DNA from: an uncultured Prevotellaceae bacterium
GTDB taxonomy: Bacteria > Bacteroidota > Bacteroidia > Bacteroidales > Bacteroidaceae
Assembly: GCA_946185485.1 (NCBI GenBank)
Contig: CAMHJQ010000016.1
Span: 1 to 64,000, forward strand
DNA: 64,000 bases
Direction of reading: 5' to 3'
The notes beneath the pieces are model-generated. The model was not told the origin of the DNA, made no database searches, and saw only the letters and a list, made by a program, of their open reading frames with translations. Each line of letters opens with the position of its first letter. The stretch's first letter is position 1. The position numbers were made by a program, and so were the translations under genes. Of the stretch, positions 6,033 to 14,983 are shown one piece after another.

Positions 6033-7355
6033 CTACTCTATGATGCGGTAATTGCCACTGAGGTGCATGAAAGCGAAGAGACGCAGCAGCCCGTCATAAT
6101 AAGCATCGAAATAGCCGTCGTCAAAAGGTTCGTGGCGTGCCTTCCACAGGGCATCGACGAACTCCTTCTTCTTGTTGTGCTGGCAGAGGATGGATGCAGC
6201 AGCCAGCGTACTGACGAGACCAATGCTGTGGCGCAGTTTGCGGAAACCGCCTGCCTGAAGGATTTCATCGCCCTCGGGCAACGTGCCGTCGACACGATAC
6301 TGGTCGACATACGTGTCGATGCCCTGACTGTAGAAGAAATCCTGTATCTTCTCACCATACTGACGCTGCCACAGACTGTCTTTACCGCTCCACTCATAGT
6401 CGAGGGTGATGTTCATGGGCACGCGCCAGGAGTCGTAACGGAAGTTAGAGCTACCATTGCGGCGGGGAGCAGCCTGCGGACGCGGCGGCCTGCCGGGGAA
6501 TCGCGGCATCTGCATTTCTGTTCCGTCGTAGTTGCACATATCCGGATTGAGCCCCGTCTTCTCGTTGATGGCCTTATGAAGGAACGCACGGCTCTTCTCA
6601 GCACAGTCGAGCCAATAGTCCGAACGGCCGTCGTCAGCATACTTGGCCCACACCTCATAGAAAGCAGGGATATGGTAGCTGGGATCCGTGAAACGCTGCC
6701 CGAAACCGTCGGGGGTGAACGTTATGAGGCGAGTTTCGGGGTCGATGAGATACATCTTCTGGGGACCCTGCTGCTGGGGACCGAAACCGGGGAATCCACC
6801 GGCACGCTGGGGAGCTGGCGTGTACTCCTTGGGCTGGATGCAATTCAGGATATGCTGCGCCTCGGCCTTGTAGTTGATGCCCGTCTCGTTGCCCCAACGG
6901 TTGGAAGCAAACAGCAGGGCGGTGATGAAATACAGCTCCCCGTCGCTGGCGGCACCCTCGGCATTGTGCGTGCCATCGGTCTTGCAACTCCAGGCGAAGT
7001 AGCCTTCGCGCACCCCCTCCTGATGCTGCATGTATTTCTTGCTCCAGCGCCACAGACGGTCGAAGATGTCCTTCTCGCCCATCTGCACCGCAATCATCAT
7101 GCCGTACGACATGCCCTCGGTACGGGCGTCGTGGTTCTTGACGTCAGAGACGTAACCCAGCGTGTCGCCTACCTCAAAGTAGACCTTGTTGGGACCACGG
7201 AACACGTCGTTGAACACTTCCTTCACTTTGGCATCCACCTCAGCAGGCTGATAACCCATTTCCACAAACACATTACGATAAGTACCTGCCTGAGCAGGGA
7301 TGCTTGCTGAAACGCCAGCAAACAACATCAACAGTAAAAACTTTATCTTTTCCAT
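6033..7355 (-). CDS. GH8 glycoside hydrolase, probably reducing-end xylose-releasing exo-oligoxylanase
   Basis: 440 residues from the ATG at 7355, preceded by an A/G-rich stretch (aaaagaaaagaa); the upstream GTG is less likely. A signal peptide ends near SIPAQA (residue 23). The GH8 landmarks are ARTEGMSYGM with the general acid Glu80, ASDGELYF (about residues 136-143), FTDPSYHIPAFYE (about 222-234, the block that holds the base in exo-oligoxylanases) and YDSWRVPMN. GH8 enzymes invert beta-1,4 bonds; the SYGM and DPSYH forms fit enzymes that remove xylose from the reducing end of xylo-oligosaccharides. Two proline/glycine/glutamine-rich insertions (around residues 181-200 and 290-315) are unusual. 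Cellulase or licheninase activity cannot be excluded. Confidence 0.85.
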   Translation of the reverse strand: MEKIKFLLLMLFAGVSASIPAQAGTYRNVFVEMGYQPAEVDAKVKEVFNDVFRGPNKVYFEVGDTLGYVSDVKNHDARTEGMSYGMMIAVQMGEKDIFDRLWRWSKKYMQHQEGVREGYFAWSCKTDGTHNAEGAASDGELYFITALLFASNRWGNETGINYKAEAQHILNCIQPKEYTPAPQRAGGFPGFGPQQQGPQKMYLIDPETRLITFTPDGFGQRFTDPSYHIPAFYEVWAKYADDGRSDYWLDCAEKSRAFLHKAINEKTGLNPDMCNYDGTEMQMPRFPGRPPRPQAAPRRNGSSNFRYDSWRVPMNITLDYEWSGKDSLWQRQYGEKIQDFFYSQGIDTYVDQYRVDGTLPEGDEILQAGGFRKLRHSIGLVSTLAAASILCQHNKKKEFVDALWKARHEPFDDGYFDAYYDGLLRLFAFMHLSGNYRIIE

Positions 7356-7414
7356 TTCTTTTCTTTTGACGCAGACCACAGCAAAAGGTTTAATACATAG
7401 ATGAGTAAATAGCT

Positions 7415-7456
7415 AAAAGCAAAAACGAGAGAATCACTTCTCCCGTTTTTGCTTTT
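7415..7456 (-). terminator. Intrinsic terminator of the small secreted-protein gene
   Basis: aaaagcaaaaacg and cgtttttgctttt form a perfect 13-bp stem (with further pairing inside the loop), 18 nt beyond the stop at 7475 and ahead of the GH8 gene. The A and T ends make it work on either strand. Confidence 0.8.
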
Positions 7457-7474
7457 CAATCCTTTACCTTTAAC

Positions 7475-7822
7475 TTAAATTCGTCTGTTTCGAAGAGTCA
7501 CTGCCAGTATGCGCATGTAGGCATTGAATTGCTTGGCGTTGAGTACGTTCTTCATCTGGCGGGCATCCTTTCTGACAGCCTCGTGAATCATGTGTCTCTG
7601 CTTGGGTCCTCTCACTGAGGCCAACGACTGCATCTCGCTGCTGAAGTTGTCTTGAATCTCTTCTACGGCATCCATCTGCCACTCATCCAAGTCGAGCACC
7701 TCCGAAAGGCGGTAAATGTCACAACTCATGTCGAAACGCTTGTCAACATTCTTAGCTTTTGTTCCAGCAAAGCTGAACGCAAATGCCATTGCGGCAACCA
7801 CTGTCAATACAATCTTTTTCAT
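7475..7822 (-). CDS. Small secreted hypothetical protein
   Basis: 115 residues with a clear signal peptide (MKKIVLTVVAAMAFAFSFAG, cleavage near residue 20). The mature part is helical and charged: RLSEVLDLDEWQMDAVEEIQ, EAVRKDARQMKNVLNAKQ, and a C-terminal RILAVTLRNRRI. I recognise the pattern from Prevotella genomes but know of no assigned function; the helix spacing loosely recalls Spy/CpxP-type periplasmic proteins. A possible -7 box (TAATTTTG) lies more than 100 nt upstream, which would give a long 5' leader. It ends in a strong terminator, so it is a single-gene unit. Confidence 0.75.
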   Translation of the reverse strand: MKKIVLTVVAAMAFAFSFAGTKAKNVDKRFDMSCDIYRLSEVLDLDEWQMDAVEEIQDNFSSEMQSLASVRGPKQRHMIHEAVRKDARQMKNVLNAKQFNAYMRILAVTLRNRRI

Positions 7823-7969
7823 CTTTAATTCCCTTTCTTAATTTTGTTTGTTATCCTGTTAGTTGAATTATCTGTCTTCTGTTCTTATGACGCAGACAGT
7901 AAGCAATGGTTTAAGACAAAAACAAAATTAACAGTTTTTTATCATCGTGGTCGCGAGGCGCTGACGGCT

Positions 7970-8854
7970 TCAAAAGGGCTCCACATGCACGGCAACGTGG
8001 GTGTCCTGACCATAACGCTGTCTGAGCAGGGCCTCCACCTCCGAGGCTTTGTCATGAGCCTCACGAAGGGTGATGTCGCCAGCCATGCGGATGTGCAACT
8101 CGATGGCGTAATGGTTGCCGATACGACGGGTCCGCAAATTGTGCGGCTCTACTATATCAGGAAGTGAAGCCACCAGTTGCAACATCTCTTCCTCAACGGC
8201 TTCGGGCAGGGAATGCTCCAGAAGGTCGCCAAAGGCATTGCGCAACAGGTTGACGGCAACCTTCCCTATCAAGACGCCCACGACACAGGAGGCAAGAGGG
8301 TCGAGCACCGTCCAGCGCTGTCCTAAGAAGATGGCACCGCCAATGCCTACGGCTGTTCCCAGCGACGAGAGGGCATCGCTGCGGTGGTGCCACGCATTGG
8401 CCTCGACAGCCTTCGAATTCAACTCACGGGCTTTGACCATCGAGTAGCGATAGATGGCCTCCTTCAGCAGAATGGACAGCAGCGCCGCCCACAGCGCCAG
8501 CATGCCAGGCGCTTCCAGACTCTCACCCTCCAGCCACTGCTTTACCCTGGTTGCACCACTAAACAAGATGCCCGCGGCAACTACTATCAGCACCATACCG
8601 ATGAACGTCATCGCCAGCGTCTCATACTTGCCGTGACCATAGTCATGAGATTTGTCGCGTGGCTTGTCGCTGATATGGATAAACACCAGTACGACGGCAT
8701 CCGTCACGAAATCGCTGAGTGAGTGGATGGCATCGGCTATCATGGCGGCACTATGTCCCAAGATGCCAGCTACAAACTTGAAGAGCAACAAGGCTACATT
8801 CACCACGCTGCCCACCAGTGTCACCTTATATATCTCCTTACTTCTTTCTTGCAT
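7970..8854 (-). CDS. Cation diffusion facilitator (CDF) metal transporter
   Basis: 294 residues from the ATG at 8854, chosen because the -7 box TACCTTTG (8894-8901) lies inside the longer frame. Six membrane segments are predicted, followed by a cytoplasmic C-terminal domain (from about residue 200) ending in HVAVHVEPF. The metal site motifs are HSLSD (His44, Asp48) and HHRSD (about residues 151-155). The HxxxD form of the site points to zinc export by proton exchange in the inner membrane, though iron or manganese remain possible. It is divergent from the GH31 gene and shares no operon. Confidence 0.9.
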   Translation of the reverse strand: MQERSKEIYKVTLVGSVVNVALLLFKFVAGILGHSAAMIADAIHSLSDFVTDAVVLVFIHISDKPRDKSHDYGHGKYETLAMTFIGMVLIVVAAGILFSGATRVKQWLEGESLEAPGMLALWAALLSILLKEAIYRYSMVKARELNSKAVEANAWHHRSDALSSLGTAVGIGGAIFLGQRWTVLDPLASCVVGVLIGKVAVNLLRNAFGDLLEHSLPEAVEEEMLQLVASLPDIVEPHNLRTRRIGNHYAIELHIRMAGDITLREAHDKASEVEALLRQRYGQDTHVAVHVEPF

Positions 8855-8893
8855 TTTTTGACTATTCAGAATATCAAGTATGAGGTCGCCCTG

Positions 8894-8901
8894 CAAAGGT
8901 A
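8894..8901 (-). promoter_or_regulatory. -7 box for the CDF transporter
   Basis: Minus strand TACCTTTG followed by C, about 40 nt ahead of the ATG at 8854. Confidence 0.6.
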
Positions 8902-9061
8902 CGAATAAGCAAGCAAAACACAAAATGAAAAGTTGGTTTTCTTTCTGACTATCGTGCAGGAGTGCCTACTTCGGGGGGGAAGAATCACAATTACTATGTT
9001 TTTTTTGTGTAAAGGGGCTCTTTTTATTCCACATGATGACGCTTCTCTCGAAATAAAACTG

Positions 9062-9069
9062 TATCTTTG
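9062..9069 (+). promoter_or_regulatory. -7 box for the GH31 gene
   Basis: TATCTTTG followed by C, 73 nt before the ATG at 9143. It lies inside the longer open frame, which argues for the downstream start. Confidence 0.6.
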
Positions 9070-9142
9070 CAACGTCTACGGCGAGGCGAGTGCCAATAGA
9101 CGGCAGCAATGCTCAGAAGTGACGGACAAGAAAGTAAAAAAA

Positions 9143-11518
9143 ATGAAGATAATGGAAAAAACGATGATGAGAAAAGTGGTATTGATAATCTGTATGCTCA
9201 GTGGTTCAGTGACCATGAGTGCCCAGATTCAGACAAATGCGGGTGTGCAGTACCTGCAGTGCATGCAAAAAGACGTATCGACGGACTTCTACGACCTGTC
9301 GAACACCTATTTCCTTGCCGACTCGCTGACGTCGTTTAATGTAGCGAAAGGCGAGGGACTCGTCAACTGGAAACGCTATCGTATGTCACCACGTCAGGCC
9401 TTCAACCTCAACGGCTACTGGCCCGTCAGGATGCAGATGCTGGACTTTCCAGATGCTGCCTACGACAACGACCCGAACCTGCGTATTTCCATCGAGTTCA
9501 TATCGGAGAAGGCTGCCCGTATCCGCATGCTGACAACACCTATTGTGCCGAAAGACAACGGTGCAGACGACCCGATGTTCGACGAGGCCTTCAAGGCACG
9601 GTATTACTCAAACACCTTAGGCGATAAGGCAAAGATGCCGTCCTGGTCCTCAACAGACAACGGCAAGTCAATTCTCTACAATACGAAAAACGGCAGTATC
9701 GAGATTCAGCGCTACCCATTCCGCATCGTACTGAGGGATGCGAATGGCAAGATCCTTACTCAGACTCGCCACATCATAGACAACGACTCCACGCAAGTGA
9801 AACTGTTGCCCTTTTCATTCATCAAGCGTGGCAGCGACAACTCAAGGAGTGTGAATCCTGTGTTCCTGCTCTCGCCAGGCGAACGCATCTATGGCTGCGG
9901 AGAATCATTCACTTCTCTGAATAAGGCGGGACAAAAAGTACACCTCAGCGTCACCGACCCCCAGGGACCTGAGACCGACGGTATGTACAAACCCGTACCT
10001 TTTTACTTCTCCAATCGTGGCTATGGCATCTTCATGCACACCTCGGCTCCTGTCACTGCCGACTTCGGAGCTTCGTACATCGGTGCCCAGCGGCTCTTTA
10101 TGGCTGACGAACAGATAGACCTCTTCGTGTTCTTCGGTGAACCCAAGGAAATCCTTGACGAATACACCAACGTCACAGGTAAGTCACCTATGCCTCCACT
10201 CTGGAGCTTCGGCACATGGATGAGCCGCATCACTTATTTCTCACAAGAGGAAGGTCTTGAGATTGCCCGCCAACTGCGTGCCCACAAGATTCCCTCTGAC
10301 GTCATTCACTTCGACACGGGCTGGTTTGGCGTTGACTGGCAGTGCGACTACGAGTTTGCCAAAGACCGCTTCAAAGATCCTGTAGGCATGTTAAAGCAGT
10401 TGGCCAAAGACGGGTTCCATACCTGTCTGTGGCAGTTGCCTTATTTCACGCCCAAGAACCGTTTCTTCTCCGAAATCGTGGAAAAAGGACTGCATGTGAA
10501 AAACGCCGCAGGCGGCATGCCTGTCGAAGATGCCATCCTCGATTTCTCCAATCCAGAGGCGGTGAACTGGTATCAGTCGAAGATTACAAACCTGTTAAAA
10601 CAAGGTGTGTCGACTATCAAGTGTGACTTTGGTGAGGCTGCTCCTTACAACGGCATCTATCACAGCGGCCTTGGTGGTCTTTACGAACATAATCTCTATC
10701 CCCTGCGCTACAACAAGGCACTCTGGGAGGCTGTCAACCGCCAGTATGTCGGCGAGGGCATTATCTGGGCACGTTCGGCATGGGCAGGCTCGCAGCGCTA
10801 CGCCCTGCACTGGGGCGGCGATGCGGCTACTAATAATATTGGAATGTTAGGCGACCTGCGCGGCGGTCTATCATTCGGACTCAGCGGCTTCTCATTCTGG
10901 AGTCACGACATGGGTGGCTTTGTAACGGCTTCGCCAGAGGATATCTATCGCCGTTGGCTGCCCTTCGGGTTCTTGTCCAGTCATACGCGTGCTCATGGTG
11001 CGCCGCCTACAGAACCTTGGCTGATCAGCGAAAGCTTCACAGAGGCTTTCCGTGAATGTGCAGAGATGAAGTATAAGCTCATGCCATACGTCTATGCTCA
11101 GGCGAAGGACTGCTCTAATCGCGGCCTGCCCATGGTACGTGCCCTGTTCGTGGAGTTCCCACAGGACAAGGGTGCCTGGCTCGTGGAAGATGAATATATG
11201 TTTGGCTCTCAGATACTCGTGGCTCCGCTCTTGGAGAGTGGCAATAGTCGCGATGTCTATCTGCCCAAAGGCAAGTGGATTGACTATCAGAGCGGTGAGG
11301 TCTATGAGGGTGGCTTCCAGACTATCACAGCAGGGAAAATTCCTGCCGTCATTCTGGTGCGCGACGGCTCTCTGATTCCTCATGCTCCACTTGCACAACG
11401 CACAGATCAGATTGACTGGAACAAAATAGCGCTGAAGGAATACAAAGCCGATGCTCAGAAATGTATGGGCCTGCTCTTTAAGCCAGGAGACAAAACCATC
11501 AGAATAATCGAGCAATAA
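9143..11518 (+). CDS. GH31 alpha-xylosidase
   Basis: About 791 residues. The ATG at 9143 (MKIMEKTMMRK) is chosen since the promoter lies at 9062; ATG codons at 9152 and 9164 are alternatives. A signal peptide ends near MSAQ. GH31 landmarks: an N-terminal beta-sandwich, MPPLWSFGTWMSR opening the barrel, the nucleophile block STIKCDFGE, RSAWAGSQRYALHWGGD with the acid/base Asp region, and SFWSHDMGGF. The CDFGE form is typical of YicI-type alpha-xylosidases rather than alpha-glucosidases (which have WxDM). It would release alpha-linked xylose, for example from xyloglucan oligosaccharides, probably in the periplasm. It is a single-gene unit; the minus-strand EamA gene ends 10 nt beyond it. Confidence 0.88.
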   Translation: MKIMEKTMMRKVVLIICMLSGSVTMSAQIQTNAGVQYLQCMQKDVSTDFYDLSNTYFLADSLTSFNVAKGEGLVNWKRYRMSPRQAFNLNGYWPVRMQMLDFPDAAYDNDPNLRISIEFISEKAARIRMLTTPIVPKDNGADDPMFDEAFKARYYSNTLGDKAKMPSWSSTDNGKSILYNTKNGSIEIQRYPFRIVLRDANGKILTQTRHIIDNDSTQVKLLPFSFIKRGSDNSRSVNPVFLLSPGERIYGCGESFTSLNKAGQKVHLSVTDPQGPETDGMYKPVPFYFSNRGYGIFMHTSAPVTADFGASYIGAQRLFMADEQIDLFVFFGEPKEILDEYTNVTGKSPMPPLWSFGTWMSRITYFSQEEGLEIARQLRAHKIPSDVIHFDTGWFGVDWQCDYEFAKDRFKDPVGMLKQLAKDGFHTCLWQLPYFTPKNRFFSEIVEKGLHVKNAAGGMPVEDAILDFSNPEAVNWYQSKITNLLKQGVSTIKCDFGEAAPYNGIYHSGLGGLYEHNLYPLRYNKALWEAVNRQYVGEGIIWARSAWAGSQRYALHWGGDAATNNIGMLGDLRGGLSFGLSGFSFWSHDMGGFVTASPEDIYRRWLPFGFLSSHTRAHGAPPTEPWLISESFTEAFRECAEMKYKLMPYVYAQAKDCSNRGLPMVRALFVEFPQDKGAWLVEDEYMFGSQILVAPLLESGNSRDVYLPKGKWIDYQSGEVYEGGFQTITAGKIPAVILVRDGSLIPHAPLAQRTDQIDWNKIALKEYKADAQKCMGLLFKPGDKTIRIIEQ

Positions 11519-11528
11519 TATTGCTACG

Positions 11529-12461
11529 CTACTCCAGGAAGAATAGACTGACGCCGATGACAGAAATGACGGCGCCAAAAACAGCACGCCAGGTAATTGT
11601 CTCGTGGAAAAGCCAATACGAGGGCAGAAGGATGATAATGGGCGTCATGGCCATCAGCGTAGAGGCAATTCCTGCCGCCGTGTATTGTACCGCCATCAAC
11701 GAGAAGCCAACACCCACAAAGGGACCGAAAATAGTCGTTGCCGTAGCAACCGTCAGACCCTTCCTGTCGTGCAGCGCCTCGCGTAAAGGCGCCATTCCAT
11801 CGCGGAAATAGAGCAAAACCAAGAAGCCGATGATGCCCGCTATACAACGATAGAAGTTGGCACTGAACGGCACCAGCCATTCGGGCATTCCGTTCTGAAC
11901 CGTCATCGAAACATCATAATGATTCATGCCGATTTTGCTCAAGACCAGTCCGACACCCTGACAAACGGCTGCGCCAATAGCAAAAAGCACCCCGTTCAGC
12001 GGCAGTTTCAGCGACACCTTATGGTGCTCGCCACGTCCAAGTACGGAGATGCCGATGCCAAAGAGCGTCACCAGCATGGCCACGATGCTCATCGCCTTCA
12101 TCTGCTGTCCCAGCGTCACCCAAGCCATCAGGGCTGCTGCCAACGGGGCCAACGTCATAAAGAGCTGTCCGTATCGCGAACCTATTATTATATAGCATTG
12201 GAAAAGGCAGAAATCGCCTATGACATAACCCACGAGGCCAGACAGCAGCATCCATCCCATAGCCTCTGGCGAAGCCCCCGCTGGCAATGGAGAACCCGTC
12301 ACCACACAAAAAAGCACCAGCGAGAACACCAATGCCAGCGCCATGCGCAATACGTTCAACGTCAAGTTACCCAATCGTTTGGAGCCAAACTCGCTCAACA
12401 GGGCCGTCGCTGTCCACGAGAATGCCACACCTATCGAAATCAATTCACCAATATATGCCAT
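11529..12461 (-). CDS. EamA-family (DMT superfamily) transporter
   Basis: 310 residues from the ATG at 12461 (MAYIGELIS), 20 nt downstream of the -7 box at 12482-12489. Ten hydrophobic segments fall into two similar halves, each an EamA domain: the first about residues 5-140 (GELISIGVAFSWTATALL), the second from about 155 (LPLNGVLFAIGAAVCQGVG). The C-terminal AVISVIGVSLFFLE is typical. Such proteins export or import small metabolites in the inner membrane; the substrate cannot be predicted. Confidence 0.85.
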   Translation of the reverse strand: MAYIGELISIGVAFSWTATALLSEFGSKRLGNLTLNVLRMALALVFSLVLFCVVTGSPLPAGASPEAMGWMLLSGLVGYVIGDFCLFQCYIIIGSRYGQLFMTLAPLAAALMAWVTLGQQMKAMSIVAMLVTLFGIGISVLGRGEHHKVSLKLPLNGVLFAIGAAVCQGVGLVLSKIGMNHYDVSMTVQNGMPEWLVPFSANFYRCIAGIIGFLVLLYFRDGMAPLREALHDRKGLTVATATTIFGPFVGVGFSLMAVQYTAAGIASTLMAMTPIIILLPSYWLFHETITWRAVFGAVISVIGVSLFFLE

Positions 12462-12481
12462 CGTATGTTTAGTTTCGGATG

Positions 12482-12489
12482 CAAAGGTA
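12482..12489 (-). promoter_or_regulatory. -7 box for the EamA transporter gene
   Basis: Minus strand TACCTTTG followed by C, 20 nt ahead of the ATG at 12461. Confidence 0.6.
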
Positions 12490-12532
12490 CAAATTAAAAA
12501 CAAAACACCCACCATATCTTCAGAAAAGTTCG

Positions 12533-12540
12533 TACCTTTG
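12533..12540 (+). promoter_or_regulatory. Orphan -7 box facing a 37-codon frame
   Basis: TACCTTTG followed by C, a full consensus match, oriented rightward. Nine nt later stands ATGATG, but the frame is only 37 codons (12549-12662) and runs into the 3' end of a minus-strand gene. A hairpin with arms ctcgcta/tagcgag and GTGACCC/ATGACCC-type repeats follow. Confidence 0.45.
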
Positions 12541-12645
12541 CAGCCAGAATGATGAAAGCTTGCTCGCTATCCACTGAGGTCTTGACTATTAGCGAGTCAG
12601 TGCCTGTCCCCATGACCCCACCACATGACCCACATGACCCAATTG

Positions 12646-13317
12646 TCATTGCCTTTCAATAACGCTATCCAAAACCTCAAGTATAGCAAATGGATCAGCT
12701 TTCATGCTCTTCTTATCAAGTTCCTTAATATACTTTTCCATCTCTGGATAACTACCGAACTCTTCTAACATTGTTTTTCGACGCCTTTCAGAGAGTTTTT
12801 TCTCGATATTAAAATATGCTTTTGCATAAGACATATCTTTTGTCTTATACAAACATTTATAGCCAAACATACGATGATTGATAATATAGCCTGTAACATT
12901 TTTCCCCTGATAAGCAATCTTGAGCATCACAGGATGGTCCGACGTTATTGGTTCCTGATTGCCATAAGAGAAAATGGCGCTTTGCGGTTCCCATTTCATA
13001 ATATACTGCGGAGCTGAATCCTTCCACGTTATCATGCTGTCGATGTTATTATTGCTATATTTACGGTCCTTACCGAATAGTTTTTCAAGACTGTTAATCT
13101 TCATAACAGAGTCGCTAGAACAAGGTTCATGGAAGGTTCGCGAAACCATATACCCACCTACAACAAAATAATTATGTAGATAACCCTCAACAACAGAATC
13201 ATTCTTCAGATATAATTTGGCATGCATCCAGTATTTGACATTTTTCTCTTCTTTGGCAAATAAACTCATTGAGGAAAGTATCGTAAGTAATAAAATGAAT
13301 AAGAAATGCTTTTTCAC
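12646..13317 (-). CDS. Hypothetical secreted protein
   Basis: 223 residues. The start MKKHFLFILLLTILSSMSLFA is a signal peptide, cleaved near residue 21. The mature part begins KEEKNVKYWMHAKLYLKNDSV and shows beta strands in its first half (SVVEGYLHNYFVVGGYM, VMLKIAYQGKNVTGYI) and a charged helix in its second (KKLSERRRKTMLEEFG). No domain was recognised. It is AT-rich compared with the core genes. An imperfect inverted-repeat region without genes (13318-13601) lies upstream. Function unknown. Confidence 0.65.
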   Translation of the reverse strand: MKKHFLFILLLTILSSMSLFAKEEKNVKYWMHAKLYLKNDSVVEGYLHNYFVVGGYMVSRTFHEPCSSDSVMKINSLEKLFGKDRKYSNNNIDSMITWKDSAPQYIMKWEPQSAIFSYGNQEPITSDHPVMLKIAYQGKNVTGYIINHRMFGYKCLYKTKDMSYAKAYFNIEKKLSERRRKTMLEEFGSYPEMEKYIKELDKKSMKADPFAILEVLDSVIERQ

Positions 13318-13601
13318 AATTATAATTATTAATAGTTACTATAAAAGGCGGAACTATTCGATGCTTATCTGCATTCTGGTTACCGCCAAGTGACCTGCAC
13401 AAAATAAGCATGAACAGTCCACGCCTATCAAGCGTGAACCTTCATCTGCTTGTTCTTTTGTGCGAATGATCTGGCGGTTTTCGAATGCAAAGAACAAGAG
13501 CTAAAAGCTCAATATCTTATGAATAAGTACGAACAGAAACGCTGATCTGTAAGTTTATAATATGTATCCTGCCATCGTCGGAGCGATGGAGATGAAGAGG
13601 G

Positions 13602-13841
13602 TTAAGCGTTCATATAGTCCAATGGGTTGCGTTTCATCACGAGCGGATAGCGCTCAGGATGCTGGAGGCTTTCAATTTCGAGATCAACATCGAGGTCTGG
13701 CCATTCGATGGCTCTATTGCCAGACATTTGGACATTTAAGACACTGCGTACTGGCGCATCTTGCATCCAGGGTATGCGATTATACGAAACGAAATAATCG
13801 TTGCCAAGAACTGAGAGCATAATGCCTTGGGCATTAATCAT
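13602..13841 (-). CDS. DUF2442-domain protein, probable partner of DUF4160
   Basis: 79 residues from the ATG at 13841, which overlaps the stop of the DUF4160 gene (ATGATTAA arrangement). The longer in-frame ATG at 13946 is unlikely because it would lie inside that gene. The pattern LSVLGNDYFVSYNRIPW, VLNVQMSGNRAIEWP and LDVDLEIESLQHPERYPL is that of DUF2442, a short domain of toxin-antitoxin-like pairs. By family knowledge DUF2442 and DUF4160 genes commonly occur together; which one acts as toxin, if any, is not established here. Confidence 0.75.
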   Translation of the reverse strand: MINAQGIMLSVLGNDYFVSYNRIPWMQDAPVRSVLNVQMSGNRAIEWPDLDVDLEIESLQHPERYPLVMKRNPLDYMNA

Positions 13842-14019
13842 TAATACGCTTACCGACGTGCTGCTTGTATTGTTCTTTAAATCTGTCTGCATTTTTCTCG
13901 ATGATTTTCTTGATTTTACTGAGCCTCTCTTCTGCGATGCCGTCATTCCAAGCTAACTCGATTTGTGGTTCAAGCCAATATTTGGCTTCACTATTACCAT
14001 GTAAGACATGAATGTGCAT
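13834..14019 (-). CDS. DUF4160-domain protein with no standard start for its full domain
   Basis: 61 residues from the ATG at 14019: MHIHVLHGNSEAKYWLEPQ and so on, matching DUF4160. The homologous frame continues upstream with KRIHFFKVYSNEEDR, as in complete family members, but between the in-frame TAA (14071-14073) and the ATG there is no ATG, GTG or TTG. Either translation uses ATA or another rare start, or the start codon has been lost and only a shortened protein is made. The gene lies just beyond the frd operon terminator (14100-14135) and has no convincing -7 box. The DUF2442 gene overlaps its 3' end by 8 bp. Confidence 0.65.
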   Translation of the reverse strand: MHIHVLHGNSEAKYWLEPQIELAWNDGIAEERLSKIKKIIEKNADRFKEQYKQHVGKRIND

Positions 14020-14099
14020 CCTGTCCTCCTCATTTGAATAGACTTTAAAAAAGTGTATTCGCTTTCTCGCTTAAATACTGGACTTATTGCAAAAAAATT

Positions 14100-14135
14100 A
14101 TAAGGTAGCGAGGCACTACAGCCTCACTACCTTAT
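14100..14135 (-). terminator. Intrinsic terminator of the frdCAB operon
   Basis: Minus strand ataaggtagtgagg and cctcgctaccttat form a 14-bp stem with one G-U pair and a short loop, followed by seven T residues (14092-14098). It starts 8 nt beyond the frdB stop codon. Confidence 0.85.
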
Positions 14136-14142
14136 TAATTTA

Positions 14143-14901
14143 TTAGTCAGCCAACTTAGCCTTAATCATCTCGCGGTTGAGGCGGGCGATGTTGGCGATG
14201 GTCTCGTTCTTCGGGCAGACAGCCTCGCAGGCGCGAGTGTTGGTGCAGTTGCCGAAGCCAAGCTCATCCATCTTGGCAATCATGTTCTTCACACGACGGG
14301 CAGCCTCTACACGTCCCTGTGGAAGCAAGGCGAGCTGGCTGACCTTCGACGAAACGAAGAGCATAGCCGAACCGTTCTTACAAGCTGCTACACAAGCACC
14401 ACAACCGATGCAGGAGGCACAGTCCATAGCCTCGTCAGCATCCTCCTTAGGAATGAGGATAGCATTGGCATCCTGTGCCTGACCAGTACGGATAGTGGTA
14501 TAGCCGCCAGCCTGGATAATCTTATCGAAGGCACCGCGGTCGACCATACAGTCCTTGATAACGGGGAAGGCAGCTGAGCGCCAAGGCTCGACGGTGATGA
14601 CATCACCATCGTTGAAGCGGCGCATGTAGAGCTGACAGGTTGTTGCACCACGTTCTGTCAGACCGTGAGGCGTACCGTTGATGTAGAGTGAGCACATACC
14701 GCAGATACCCTCGCGGCAGTCATGATCGAACACGAAGGGCTCCTTGCCTTCGTTGATGAGCTCCTCGTTCAGGATGTCGAGCATCTCGAGGAACGAGGTA
14801 TCATCGGGAATGTCATGCATTTCGTGGGTGTCGAAATGTCCCTGGTCCTTGGGGCCGTTCTGGCGCCAGAACTTTATAGTAAATGAAATATTCTTTGCCA
14901 T
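14143..14901 (-). CDS. frdB: Fumarate reductase/succinate dehydrogenase iron-sulfur subunit
   Basis: 252 residues. The N-terminal ferredoxin domain has [18 protein letters not shown] (cysteines of the 2Fe-2S cluster, about residues 60-76). The C-terminal half has [17 protein letters not shown] and [15 protein letters not shown], ligands of the 4Fe-4S and 3Fe-4S clusters. It carries electrons between the flavoprotein and the membrane subunit. It is the last gene of frdC-frdA-frdB, 82 nt after frdA, and is followed directly by a terminator. In Bacteroidales this complex mainly works as fumarate reductase, the last step to succinate. Confidence 0.95.
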   Translation of the reverse strand: MAKNISFTIKFWRQNGPKDQGHFDTHEMHDIPDDTSFLEMLDILNEELINEGKEPFVFDHDCREGICGMCSLYINGTPHGLTERGATTCQLYMRRFNDGDVITVEPWRSAAFPVIKDCMVDRGAFDKIIQAGGYTTIRTGQAQDANAILIPKEDADEAMDCASCIGCGACVAACKNGSAMLFVSSKVSQLALLPQGRVEAARRVKNMIAKMDELGFGNCTNTRACEAVCPKNETIANIARLNREMIKAKLAD

Positions 14902-14983
14902 AATTCTTAAGTTATCTTTGATGACTTAATGGCTTCGCCTCAGCAATGCTCAAGCAAGCTTGGCATTGCATTCGGCTTGCACA

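Noticed and set aside
6063..7310. A 415-codon open frame opposite the GH8 gene
   Set aside because: Antisense shadow of a gene with clear catalytic motifs; no independent support.
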